The translations under genes were made by a program, and so were the position numbers. From Chloroflexota bacterium (lineage in GTDB: Bacteria; Chloroflexota; Anaerolineae; UBA4142): a stretch of 34,677 nt of DNA. The stretch spans positions 1 to 34,677 of the forward strand of contig JAMDCU010000025.1 of assembly GCA_023489485.1 (NCBI GenBank). Direction: 5' to 3'. Within the stretch, counting starts at the first letter, position 1; each line of letters begins with the position of its first letter. Positions 8,165 through 15,647 of this stretch are shown here, in pieces. The notes below the pieces were generated by a model. It did no database searches, had not been told where the DNA came from, and worked only from the letters and a program-made list of their open reading frames with translations.

Positions 8165-8228
8165 CTTTAGCTCCGCATAGAGTTTTTCGTCTCGCGCATG
8201 TTCGCCGGCGAGAGCTGGCCCACGTGCG

Positions 8229-9329
8229 CTAGATTCTGCCGCCGTTCCAGGGCTCGAGGACGATTTGGTTGCCGCGCACACGGGCAATTTCGGCCGGAGA
8301 CGTGTGCTGCGTCCTTTGGTCCGGCGCACGTGCGATATGTGTGCCGATGCGCAGCTGGGTGGGGGCAAGCGTCAGCGCGCTCACCGTGGCGCTGTTGTTC
8401 CCGGCCGCGCCCGCATGGACGAGACCGCGCAGACGTCCCCACACGAAAACATCTCCCTCGGCAATGACCACCGCTCCTGGATGAACATCCCCGAGGATGA
8501 CGATCGTCCCCTTGTGCTTGAGCGTCTGCCCCGAGCGAACGCTGCGGCGAAAGATCAGCGCGGGGGAACTGTCGTTCTTGCTTTCAGAATCGTCGAATGA
8601 CACGGGAGGAGTCACGTTGCGCGGATGCTCCATAGGTAAATACTCTGGAGGTGGAGGCAGCGCGGTCGTCTTCGTTTCTTTGTCCGCGCCGGGACCGGGC
8701 ACTTGATCCTCTGGAGTCGCTCCCGCGGCCGCAGAAGGGTCCGCCGCCGGCGTCGGCTCGGACGGCGGTGAAGAGCCCGGAGTGTGTTCCGCTCCAGCAG
8801 CAGACCCGGATTCTGCACTGGATTTTGTCGCGGACGCCGTGGAATCCGCCGCCGCTCCTTCGGTCGCCGCCGCTGGCGCTCCTTCGGACGGTGCCGCTGC
8901 CGGTCCTTCGGTTGCTGCCGGAGGAGATGCTTCGGACGCTGCCGCCGCAGGCGGTGCTTCGGACGCTGCCGCTTGCGGTGCTGCGGATGGCACGGCTTGC
9001 CCTTCCGCGCTTGCCTGCATTTTCGCTAGCACATTCTGTGCTTCTGGGTCGTCCAACACGGTGCTCAACGTCATCTGACGCTCCGCGAGCATGCCAATCA
9101 GTTCTTCCAGTTCGGAAACGCCAATCGCCCGATTGCCGGTTTCAAGCAAAACGCGCGCGCCGCGGAAAAAAGACTGCACGCCCGGGCGATCAAGCTGCAC
9201 GGCCAATTCCTTCAGCAAATCCTGCCACGCGCCTTCGCCCAACGAGATGTGCAGGCCTTCGCGTGTGCCTTTGAACGAAATGCACGAATTCAATGGGTTC
9301 GCAAGAGCCTCTCCCAGAATTTCCTCCAT
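8229..9329 (-). CDS. minC: MinC (copy 2), division-site inhibitor
   Basis: 366 residues. The MinC N-domain (~14-95; ISFKGTREGLHISL, RGARVLLETGNR) begins almost at the start, with no MinE-like extension. A very long Ala/Pro/Glu/Ser/Thr linker (~105-250) of repeated ASEA/PAAATEG-type units follows, with corresponding DNA repeats at about 8830-9010. The C-terminal beta-helix domain has the MinD-binding RSGQ at 265-268. MinC blocks FtsZ assembly when recruited by MinD. It is followed by minD2 after 64 bp and starts 24 bp after the mrdA stop. The Shine-Dalgarno is weak, so the exact start is less sure than the body of the gene. Confidence 0.93.
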   Translation of the reverse strand: MEEILGEALANPLNSCISFKGTREGLHISLGEGAWQDLLKELAVQLDRPGVQSFFRGARVLLETGNRAIGVSELEELIGMLAERQMTLSTVLDDPEAQNVLAKMQASAEGQAVPSAAPQAAASEAPPAAAASEASPPAATEGPAAAPSEGAPAAATEGAAADSTASATKSSAESGSAAGAEHTPGSSPPSEPTPAADPSAAAGATPEDQVPGPGADKETKTTALPPPPEYLPMEHPRNVTPPVSFDDSESKNDSSPALIFRRSVRSGQTLKHKGTIVILGDVHPGAVVIAEGDVFVWGRLRGLVHAGAAGNNSATVSALTLAPTQLRIGTHIARAPDQRTQHTSPAEIARVRGNQIVLEPWNGGRI

Positions 9330-9353
9330 TCTGTTGAGAGCAGAGCAGACAAC

Positions 9354-11846
9354 CTACTGCGTCGGGACGAACTGGATCGTAAAGCGCTGGTTCGGCGCGA
9401 GGTCCACCGCAAAGGGGTCCGAATCCCCTGGCGAGACGGTGTGAAGACACCAGCGCGAGGCCTCTTTCCAATTGAGATTGTTGAAGCTAAAAGCCCCGTT
9501 GCCGTCGGTATTCGCCGTCTTGACCGTATTGCCGTCACACTTGTCAGCCGCCACGCGCGCGCCCGAGACGCCGCGACCGTTCGAATTGATCACCGTTCCA
9601 AAAATGCCCGGCTGTTCCTCGATCCAGCTATCCACGCCAACCAGGCGCCCCACGTATTTCCGAGCGGGCCCGGAGGGCGGATTGGCGGGCGTGGTCGCGC
9701 CCGGTTGAAGCGTTGAGCCGATCGACGGCCCAGGATTGACATGGGCATCGGTGGGCAGATTGAAATACGCTTTCAGAATATCCGTGGCGGCCGGCGCGGC
9801 TACGACAGACCCTTCGCCGCCTCCATACACAAACACCGTCACGACGATCTGCGGATTTTCGTAGGGCGCAAAGGCGGTGAACCACGCATGCGTCGGCAAG
9901 TTCCCGTTGATCTTGGGTCCGTAATATTCGGCCGTCCCGGTCTTGGCCGCCACCGCGATATCGGCCAGGTTCGCTTTGGTCGAGGTGCCGCTCGTGACCG
10001 AGCTGCGCATCCCCTCGCGCACGAGGGCAAGGACCTGCGGATCAATGGGCAGCTTGCGAATCACCTGCGGCTCGATGGTCCGCACCGTATGACCATCGGC
10101 GTCCGTCACCGCGTAGACGAGCTGCGGCTTGTACAAAGTGCCGCCATTCGCGACCACCTCGGTATAATCCGCGACTTGGAGCGGTGTGGCGAGCACATAG
10201 CCTTGCCCGATCGCCATGTTGTAGGAATCGCCCAGGGTCCACACCTCGCCAATCGTCTTGCGTTTCCAGGTCGGGTCCGGGATCAGGCCTTTGGCCTCCC
10301 CCGGCAAATCGATATGGGTGAGGTCGCCCAAGCCGAACAGGCGTGCATAGGCGGCGAGACGGTCTTCGCCGAGGGGGTTTTCAAAGTCCTTGTAACCGCC
10401 GACGAGCTTGTAGAAAAAGACGTCGGAGGAGACCCGCAGGGCATCCCGGATCGTGAGCGAACCAAAGCCCGGCTTGTACCAATCGTAAAAGGGCTGCGCC
10501 AGAGCGAGATCGCCGGGATAGTATTGGTTCTCGAGCCACATAATGCCGGGCGTCGTGATGCGTGTGTTCACGTCGATCACATGTTCTTGCAGTCCCGCGC
10601 TCGCGTCAATCAGTTTAAAGGTAGACCCGGGCGGATACTGGCCCGTGATGGCGTGGTTGATGAGCGGATGCAGCGGGTCCTGGGCCAGCTTGAGGTAATC
10701 GTCCGTCGAAATTCCGGTCGCGAAAAGATTGTCGTCGTAGCTCGGGATATCGACCATCGCTCGGATCTGCCCGTTGCGGGGGTCAATCGCGATCGCGACC
10801 GCCTCCTGGGTCGCCTTGGCAGCCCGCATGGTCTTTTCCAATGCCGCTTCGGCTGCCTTTTGGAGCTCGCTGTCGATATTCAGGACAAGATTGTGTCCGG
10901 GGGTTGACGGTTCTTCGCCGAGGTTGGCGACCTCGCGCCCCGCGACGTGACCTCGCGCCCCGCGACGTCCACTTCGATATACCGACGTCCCTTGGTGCCA
11001 TGGAGGTCGGGCTCGAAGGTATACTCGAGACCGGCGATCCCGACCTCGTCACTCCCCGCATAGCCCTGGTCCAAATAACTGGAGAGGTCCTCCGCCGGTA
11101 TCATCCCAGTGTAGCCAAGGATATGTGAGAGCAGCGCTCCATCCACATACTGGCGTACCGGTTTCAAGTTCACCTGGACCCCGGGATAGTCCAGGTGTCG
11201 TTCTTCAAGAAAGAAGGCGACCTCGCGCGGTACGTTCGTGGCGACGAGAGCGGGCGCGTACGGGTCGCGGCGGCCCTGTGCGACGATCTCGCGCAGACCC
11301 AATTTGCGTTGGGGCGGAGTCACCGAGCGATCGATATCGGGCGGGTAACGCCCGACGGGATCCGTGCTCGTATTTTCGATGACCGTATCGATGGGCACGT
11401 TGAGCAGCGAAGAGAGGTCGCGAAAAATCCGCTCCTGCTGGTCATCCGGCAAGTCGGCAGGGACGATAGAAACGCTGAAGGAAGGAATGTTGCGGACGAG
11501 AATGCGTCCGACACGATCGTAGATGATGCCGCGCAGGGCATCCGTTTGAACCAGGCGAAAACGGTTTTGGTTCGCCTCGTCGCGGTAATAGCCGCCCTGC
11601 ACTATTTGGATGCGTCCCAATTGCAGTGCAAGGACGGCAAAAGCGACGAGGACCGCGGTCCGCAGGAGGCGAAAATGGCCGCGCGGTTTTTCCTCTTCTT
11701 CGTCGACGATTTCCTGGGCGTACGAGTACTTCCTGGGCGTACGAGTACTCGTTCTCTGGAGTAGACACCAAACCTCTCGGGTGGGAAGTCAGGTCGCCAG
11801 CCGACGGCGCGCTCAAACTGGGCCTCTGGGCAAGGCGCCCGGACAC
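9354..11846 (-). CDS. mrdA: PBP2 (MrdA) transpeptidase, frameshifted twice as written
   Basis: Elongasome class B penicillin-binding protein, split into three frames by two perfect tandem duplications (11712-11749, 19-bp unit; 10929-10968, 20-bp unit). Removing one copy of each restores a continuous 817-residue protein. It has an acidic N-terminal tail, a membrane helix (RTAVLVAFAVLALQL), a PBP dimer domain, and a transpeptidase domain with STFK, SYN and KTG catalytic motifs. An additional C-terminal ~110-residue segment with a carboxypeptidase-regulatory-like beta-sandwich (GIFGTVINSNGRGVSGARV, NTDGNGAFSFNN) is unusual for PBP2. The start was set at GTG 11846, which has GAGGA 7 bp upstream; TTG at 11867 is an alternative. 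A perfect TATAAT promoter lies just upstream. Its glycosyltransferase partner RodA is encoded at the cluster end. Confidence 0.9.
10929..10968. repeat. Perfect 20-bp tandem duplication in mrdA (frameshift)
   Basis: Identical copies at 10929-10948 and 10949-10968. Deleting one joins the frame as VAGREV then ANLGEEPSTPGHNLV, the expected PBP2 sequence. Confidence 0.95.
11712..11749. repeat. Perfect 19-bp tandem duplication near the 5' end of mrdA (frameshift)
   Basis: Identical copies at 11712-11730 and 11731-11749. Deleting one joins YSYAQE to IVDEEEEKPRGHFRLL and the membrane helix. Confidence 0.93.
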
Positions 11847-11895
11847 GCCGAGTTCCTCGTAGTGCAAATGCTGCGGCCCGTCGCGAGACCCGAAA

Positions 11896-11923
11896 ATTAT
11901 ACTTGAAATATCAGAAAAGGCAA
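11896..11923 (-). promoter_or_regulatory. Probable sigma70 promoter upstream of mrdA
   Basis: TTGCCT (11918-11923), a 16-bp spacer and a perfect TATAAT (11896-11901) on the minus strand, ~45 bp before the mrdA start, in an AT-rich patch of the 129-150 bp mreD-mrdA gap. It would allow mrdA-min-rodA expression independent of mreBCD. Confidence 0.65.
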
Positions 11924-11996
11924 AGAATGACTATCGGGAAAACGCAAGAACTCGGAGGGGAGAGAACCGTCGGGGGATGCGCCGTCTATAGCGGCT

Positions 11997-12494
11997 CTAC
12001 CATTCCACCTGCGGATGCAGAAAGCGGTGCAGTCTCTGCAGCGGGAAATAGACCAGCGGCAGCACAAACGTGTTGATGAGCGCTGTGGGGAGCGTGATCC
12101 ACACCACGTAATCTTCCCAATTGATCTGCCAGCCCAGCGTGCTCAGGATGCCGAGGATGATGAGATTGTAGACCAGGGTTGCCAAGAGCATCGCGGCGGG
12201 GGGAAGGAGCAGATTGCTCCGAAAGATATTCGTCTGGGCCAGGCTTAAAAGGAGGCCGACTCCGGTGAGTGCCAGCGTCTGCGTCCCGAAAGGCAATCCG
12301 GAGGCGAGGTCCAGAAAAAGCCCGCCGACGAAACCCCAAACTGCCGCTTCCCCCGGATTGCTCAGCAGTCCCCACGCCACGACGATCAGCAGCGCCAGGT
12401 CCGGCCTGAGACCGGCGATGGAGACCATCGGCAGCACGGCTGTCTGGATAATGCTCACGATGGCGAAAGCAGGTACAAGTAACCAGAGAGTCAT
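11997..12494 (-). CDS. mreD: MreD, rod-shape-determining membrane protein
   Basis: 165 residues with five to six membrane helices, normal for MreD. Typical features are the early RPDLALLIVVAWGLL stretch, the GFVGGLFLDLASGLPFGTQTL segment, and a C-terminal helix ending in basic residues. MreD is an integral membrane component of the MreBCD-RodA-PBP2 elongasome. It lies after mreC, in the canonical B-C-D order, separated by 136 bp that contain an inverted pair of octamer repeats. Confidence 0.93.
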   Translation of the reverse strand: MTLWLLVPAFAIVSIIQTAVLPMVSIAGLRPDLALLIVVAWGLLSNPGEAAVWGFVGGLFLDLASGLPFGTQTLALTGVGLLLSLAQTNIFRSNLLLPPAAMLLATLVYNLIILGILSTLGWQINWEDYVVWITLPTALINTFVLPLVYFPLQRLHRFLHPQVEW

Positions 12495-12495
12495 G

Positions 12496-12637
12496 GGTTA
12501 ATCGTTGGGTAGTTGGATCGTTGCCTAGTTCCACAGTTGCTTGGTTTCATAGTTTCGTGGTTAGCTCTAGCGCCACTAATAGCGTCAGGCTCTCCCAACG
12601 TGGCCACTGCAGAACTACGAGACTGAACAACTATTTA
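12496..12637. repeat. Inverted pair of imperfect 8-bp repeat arrays between mreC and mreD
   Basis: The left array (12496-12563) has 8-bp units ending in GTTG, GTTC or GTTT (GGTAGTTG, GATCGTTG, CCTAGTTC and so on). The right array (12601-12637) carries the same family in reverse complement (GAACTACG, GAACAACT). The right array overlaps the mreC stop codon. The same inverted layout recurs at 23495-23617. Confidence 0.65.
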
Positions 12638-13580
12638 ACTGCCGTGGGCGTCTTCGTCGGCGTGGGAGCGGCCGTCGGGGTCTCCGTCGGCTCGCTCGTG
12701 ATATCGGAGGGCGTGAACCTTTTCATGATGAGTACGAATTCCAGACGAGCAAAATCGACCGTCGGTTTGATGGTCGCTTCCTGAAAGAGCTCGTTATCGC
12801 GTTTGTGAACGTCGATCACTTGGCCGATCACAATTCGCTTTGGGAAATTCCCTCCCAACCCGGACGTGAGGATCGTGTCTCCCACCTTGATCGCATCACC
12901 CTGCGGGACGTATTTCATGAGCAGGTTGTTGTCGGTCAGGTTCGTGCTCGGGCCGCCCTGGATGACGCCCGTGGCCCGCGTCGATTGAACGACGGCGTTG
13001 ACCGAGCTGGACGCGTCGACGATCAAAAGGACTTTGGACCAATGCGTGCCGACCGTCCAGATCCGGCCGGCCAGCCCCTGTGGTGTCACTACCGGCATAC
13101 CGGCGATCACTCCTTCCGCGCTCCCCTGGTCCACGATGATGGACCGGACGAGATTGGAAGGGTCGTACCCGATAATGCGCGCGAGGTCGGGGTTGCGTCC
13201 GAGAACGGTCGCCCCCACGAGATCAAAATCGCCCCCACGAGATCAAAATCAGGGTTCGCCTGCGCGTAAGAGAGCTGCTGGCGCAGCGTACTGTTCTCGA
13301 GCTCGAGCTCTTGCACGCGGATGTGATCCAGCTTGCCCGCGTCCACCTGGGCTTGCAGGTCGGCGATCTGCGCGCGGAGCGCATTCACGTCGGCAAAACT
13401 GCCAAAGGCGCCCCGCGCGGTACCTTGAGCATCCGTGGTGCCGGCCAGAAAAGGCTCCATGAAAGTGAACGCAAGATTTTCGAGGGGTTGCAGTTGCCCG
13501 AATTCGTGAAGGGCTAACGCGGCTAGAGCGATGAGAATGAGGATGACGAGCAGAGTGAAACGATCGCGGCTTGGGTACAT
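12631..13580 (-). CDS. mreC: MreC, rod-shape-determining protein, frameshifted as written
   Basis: A 20-bp perfect tandem duplication (13210-13249) breaks the frame. With one copy removed, a 309-residue MreC results. It has an N-terminal membrane helix (~9-25), a coiled coil (~65-105; NALRAQIADLQAQV, LELENSTLRQQL), then the MreC beta-barrel region with VDQGSAEGVIAGMPVVTPQGLAG and GDTILTSGLGG. A Thr/Pro-rich tail (TETPTAAPTPTKTPT) follows. MreC is the extracytoplasmic scaffold that activates PBP2/RodA. It starts 18 bp after the mreB stop. The conserved remainder suggests a functional gene with either a sequencing or assembly error or a very recent mutation. Confidence 0.9.
13210..13249. repeat. 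Perfect 20-bp tandem duplication in mreC (frameshift)
   Basis: Identical copies at 13210-13229 and 13230-13249. Deleting one joins DFDLVGA to TVLGRNPDLARIIGYD, restoring MreC. Confidence 0.95.
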
Positions 13581-13598
13581 ATCGGCCCCGGCTTTGGA

Positions 13599-14657
13599 TT
13601 ACCGGTGCTGCCCGTGTGAATTCGAGACGACGCGATGGAGCGTCGAGAGCTCCTCGAGGACGTGGCCGGCGCCGCGCACCACACAGGTCAGGGGGTCTTC
13701 GGCGACGTAGCAGTGCATTTTGCTTTCCTGTGACAGCCGCCCCGCGACGCCGCCCAGGAGCGCCCCGCCGCCTGCCAGCGCGATGCCGTGGACCATCAGG
13801 TCGGAGACCAGCTCGGGCGGCGTCTCGTCGATCGTGGTCTTGAGCGCGTCGACAATTTGATTGACAGGGTTCGCGAGCGCCTCGCGAATCTCGATGCTCG
13901 AGACCTCGATCGCCATGGGCATGCCCGTGATCAGATCGCGGCCGCGCAGGACAATCGTCTTTTCCTCGACCAGAGGAAAGGCGGAACCGATGGCGATCTT
14001 GATATTCTCCGCCATGCGTTCGCCGATGAGGATGTTGTACTTTTCACGCGCGTAGCGGATGATCTCCTCGTCCATTTCATCGCCCGCGACGCGGATCGAG
14101 CGGCTGACGACAATGCCGCCCAGCGAAAAGACCGCCATTTCCGTCGTGCCCCCGCCGATATCCACGATCATGCTGCCGATGGATTCGGTGATCGGAAGCC
14201 CGGCCCCGATCGCCGCGGCCATAGGCTCTTCGACAAGAAAAACCTCACGCGCCCCGGCATTCATGGCGGCATCGTGCACGGCGCGTTTTTCCACCTCGGT
14301 CACGCCGCTCGGAATCCCGATGACGATCCGCGGCCGGTGAGGGATGGGGAACATGCCCCGGTCGTGGACCTTGCCGATAAAGTACTCGAGCATCTTTTCG
14401 GTGACGTCAAAGTCGGAAATGACCCCATCGCGCAGGGGACGGATGGCGATAATGTCCGCGGGGGTGCGGCCAACCATCTGTTTGGCTTCCGACCCGATGG
14501 CAAGGACTCGCTTGCTTCTCTTTTCGACGGCGACGACCGAGGGCTCATTGATGACGATACCGCGTCCGCGGACGAGAACGAGGGTATTGGCGGTCCCGAG
14601 GTCAATTCCAATATCGCTGGAGAAGAGTCCGAACAGCGAGTTGAGGGGGCTAAACAC
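13599..14657 (-). CDS. mreB: MreB, actin-like cell-shape protein
   Basis: 352 residues. After an N-terminal amphipathic stretch (MFSPLNSLFGLFSS), which may bind membrane, comes phosphate-1 DIGIDLGTANTLV. Further motifs are IRPLRDGVISDFDVT, the phosphate-2 region IVDIGGGTTEMAVFSLGGIV and the adenosine motif HGIALAGGGALLGG. MreB filaments organise lateral wall synthesis through MreC, MreD, RodA and PBP2, all encoded downstream in this cluster. It is the first gene of the cluster, preceded by a plausible promoter at 14751-14779. Confidence 0.97.
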   Translation of the reverse strand: MFSPLNSLFGLFSSDIGIDLGTANTLVLVRGRGIVINEPSVVAVEKRSKRVLAIGSEAKQMVGRTPADIIAIRPLRDGVISDFDVTEKMLEYFIGKVHDRGMFPIPHRPRIVIGIPSGVTEVEKRAVHDAAMNAGAREVFLVEEPMAAAIGAGLPITESIGSMIVDIGGGTTEMAVFSLGGIVVSRSIRVAGDEMDEEIIRYAREKYNILIGERMAENIKIAIGSAFPLVEEKTIVLRGRDLITGMPMAIEVSSIEIREALANPVNQIVDALKTTIDETPPELVSDLMVHGIALAGGGALLGGVAGRLSQESKMHCYVAEDPLTCVVRGAGHVLEELSTLHRVVSNSHGQHR

Positions 14658-14750
14658 AGATCAAGGGCTCCCGAGTTGGACGAATCCAAAAAAGGAAATA
14701 GGCATGCCATAACGCCACGGAGCGACGCACCGCCGTGGGACTACCCTGCC

Positions 14751-14779
14751 ATTTTATACCATAACCCCCGTAAACGCAA
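14751..14779 (-). promoter_or_regulatory. Possible promoter of the mre-min cluster
   Basis: TTGCGT (14774-14779), 17-bp spacer, TAAAAT (14751-14756) on the minus strand, ~95 bp before the mreB ATG. The -35 overlaps the T-tract of the rplY terminator. Confidence 0.45.
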
Positions 14780-14805
14780 AAAAAGTGGGGCGCCCAGCGC
14801 CCCAC
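14778..14805 (-). terminator. Rho-independent terminator of rplY
   Basis: A perfect 9-bp GC-rich stem (14785-14793 with 14797-14805, 3-nt loop) followed on the minus strand by seven Ts (14778-14784). It sits ~20 bp after the L25 stop. Confidence 0.88.
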
Positions 14806-14823
14806 CTGATCGGCCGAAACCCG

Positions 14824-15522
14824 CTATTTCTTTTCTTCTTTCTTCGCTTCGCCGCCCGCAGGGGCCTCCGCTCCTTCGGGAACTTCCTCTTCCTTCTTGC
14901 CCTTGCCGATGACTTCGACCTCGGCGGCGGCCGCCGGAACCGCTTCCGTGATCACTTCTTCCTTCACGGGCACCACCTTGGCGACCATTTCGTCGCGCGG
15001 CGTGAGGATTTCGATATTTTCTCCCACCTTGAGGTCGCTGACGAAAAGGCTCTGGTTCAAGTCGTTCAAGGACGAGACGTCGACTTCAATCACCGTGATC
15101 AACTCGTTGGCGAGCGCGCGAATCTGAACGGCGTCGATCCCGTGGATCAACAGACCTTCGCCCCGGCTCACCGCAGGAGAAGTGCCGACGAGAGACAAGG
15201 GGACCTCGGTCGTGATCTTTTCGGTCATGGAGACTTCTTGCAGGTCCACATGCACGATACGCCAGGTGATCGGATTGCGCTGCACCTCACGCGCGAGCAC
15301 GAGGCGCGGGGCACCCGAATCCAGCGTCAGGCGGATCAAACGGTTGTGTCCTGCCTTGGCGATGACGAGCTTGAGAGTTTTTTCGTCGATTTTCAAAGGA
15401 ATCGGAGATTCAAGATGCGTCCCGTACAGGATCGCCGGAACGGAACCGGCGCGGCGCAGGGCGCTCACTTGCTTGCCGATGACCGTGCGAGGCTCGGCGG
15501 TGAGGACAATTTCATCAGGCAT
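14824..15522 (-). CDS. rplY: Ribosomal protein L25, long CTC form
   Basis: 232 residues: the N-terminal 5S-rRNA-binding L25 domain (~1-95; NHRLIRLTLDSG, VQRNPITWRIVHVDLQEV), then the TL5/CTC C-terminal domain (~100-185; GEGLLIHGIDAVQIRALA, SLFVSDLKVGENIEIL), then a disordered Ala/Glu/Lys-rich tail. It binds 5S rRNA in the large subunit; the long form is also known as general stress protein CTC. It is a single-gene unit, with a near-consensus promoter upstream and a strong terminator downstream, and is divergent from the G5-domain gene. Confidence 0.95.
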   Translation of the reverse strand: MPDEIVLTAEPRTVIGKQVSALRRAGSVPAILYGTHLESPIPLKIDEKTLKLVIAKAGHNRLIRLTLDSGAPRLVLAREVQRNPITWRIVHVDLQEVSMTEKITTEVPLSLVGTSPAVSRGEGLLIHGIDAVQIRALANELITVIEVDVSSLNDLNQSLFVSDLKVGENIEILTPRDEMVAKVVPVKEEVITEAVPAAAAEVEVIGKGKKEEEVPEGAEAPAGGEAKKEEKK

Positions 15523-15589
15523 TTTTCAGAACCGACCTTCCTATGGATAGAGTGCTTGCCGGGGATGCAGCGTTTGGACAACACCGCAC

Positions 15590-15618
15590 ATTGTAACGAT
15601 AAAGGGCGAATTAGTCAA
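15590..15618 (-). promoter_or_regulatory. sigma70-type promoter of rplY
   Basis: TTGACT (15613-15618), exact 17-bp spacer, TACAAT (15590-15595) on the minus strand. Both boxes are 5/6 consensus. The predicted leader is ~60 nt. Confidence 0.78.
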
Positions 15619-15640
15619 ATCAAAAAACCTGTGTTACACT
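15612..15640 (+). promoter_or_regulatory. Possible extended -10 promoter of the G5-domain gene, possibly leaderless
   Basis: TAGTCA (15612-15617), 17-bp spacer and TACACT (15635-15640) preceded by TGT, an extended -10. Transcription would begin at about 15647-15648, on the GTG start itself. The -35 region overlaps the rplY -35 on the other strand, so the two promoters probably exclude each other. Confidence 0.45.
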
Positions 15641-15647
15641 CCCGCTC

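Noticed and set aside
8165-8368. 68-residue N-terminal extension of MinD2
   Set aside because: It overlaps the end of minC2 and has no similarity to MinD. ATG 8164 has a good Shine-Dalgarno and matches the MinD1 start.
8830-9010. Repeated CTTCGG...GCTGCCG DNA considered as an independent tandem repeat element
   Set aside because: It is in frame and explained by the Ala/Glu/Ser/Pro-rich linker of MinC2.
12496-12637. Octamer arrays considered as CRISPR
   Set aside because: No conserved 20-40 bp repeat, no spacers and no cas genes; periodicity is 8 bp and imperfect.
13788-14912. 374-codon plus-strand open frame opposite mreB
   Set aside because: mreB on the other strand is unmistakable; the frame is Asp/Gly/Arg-rich shadow sequence.
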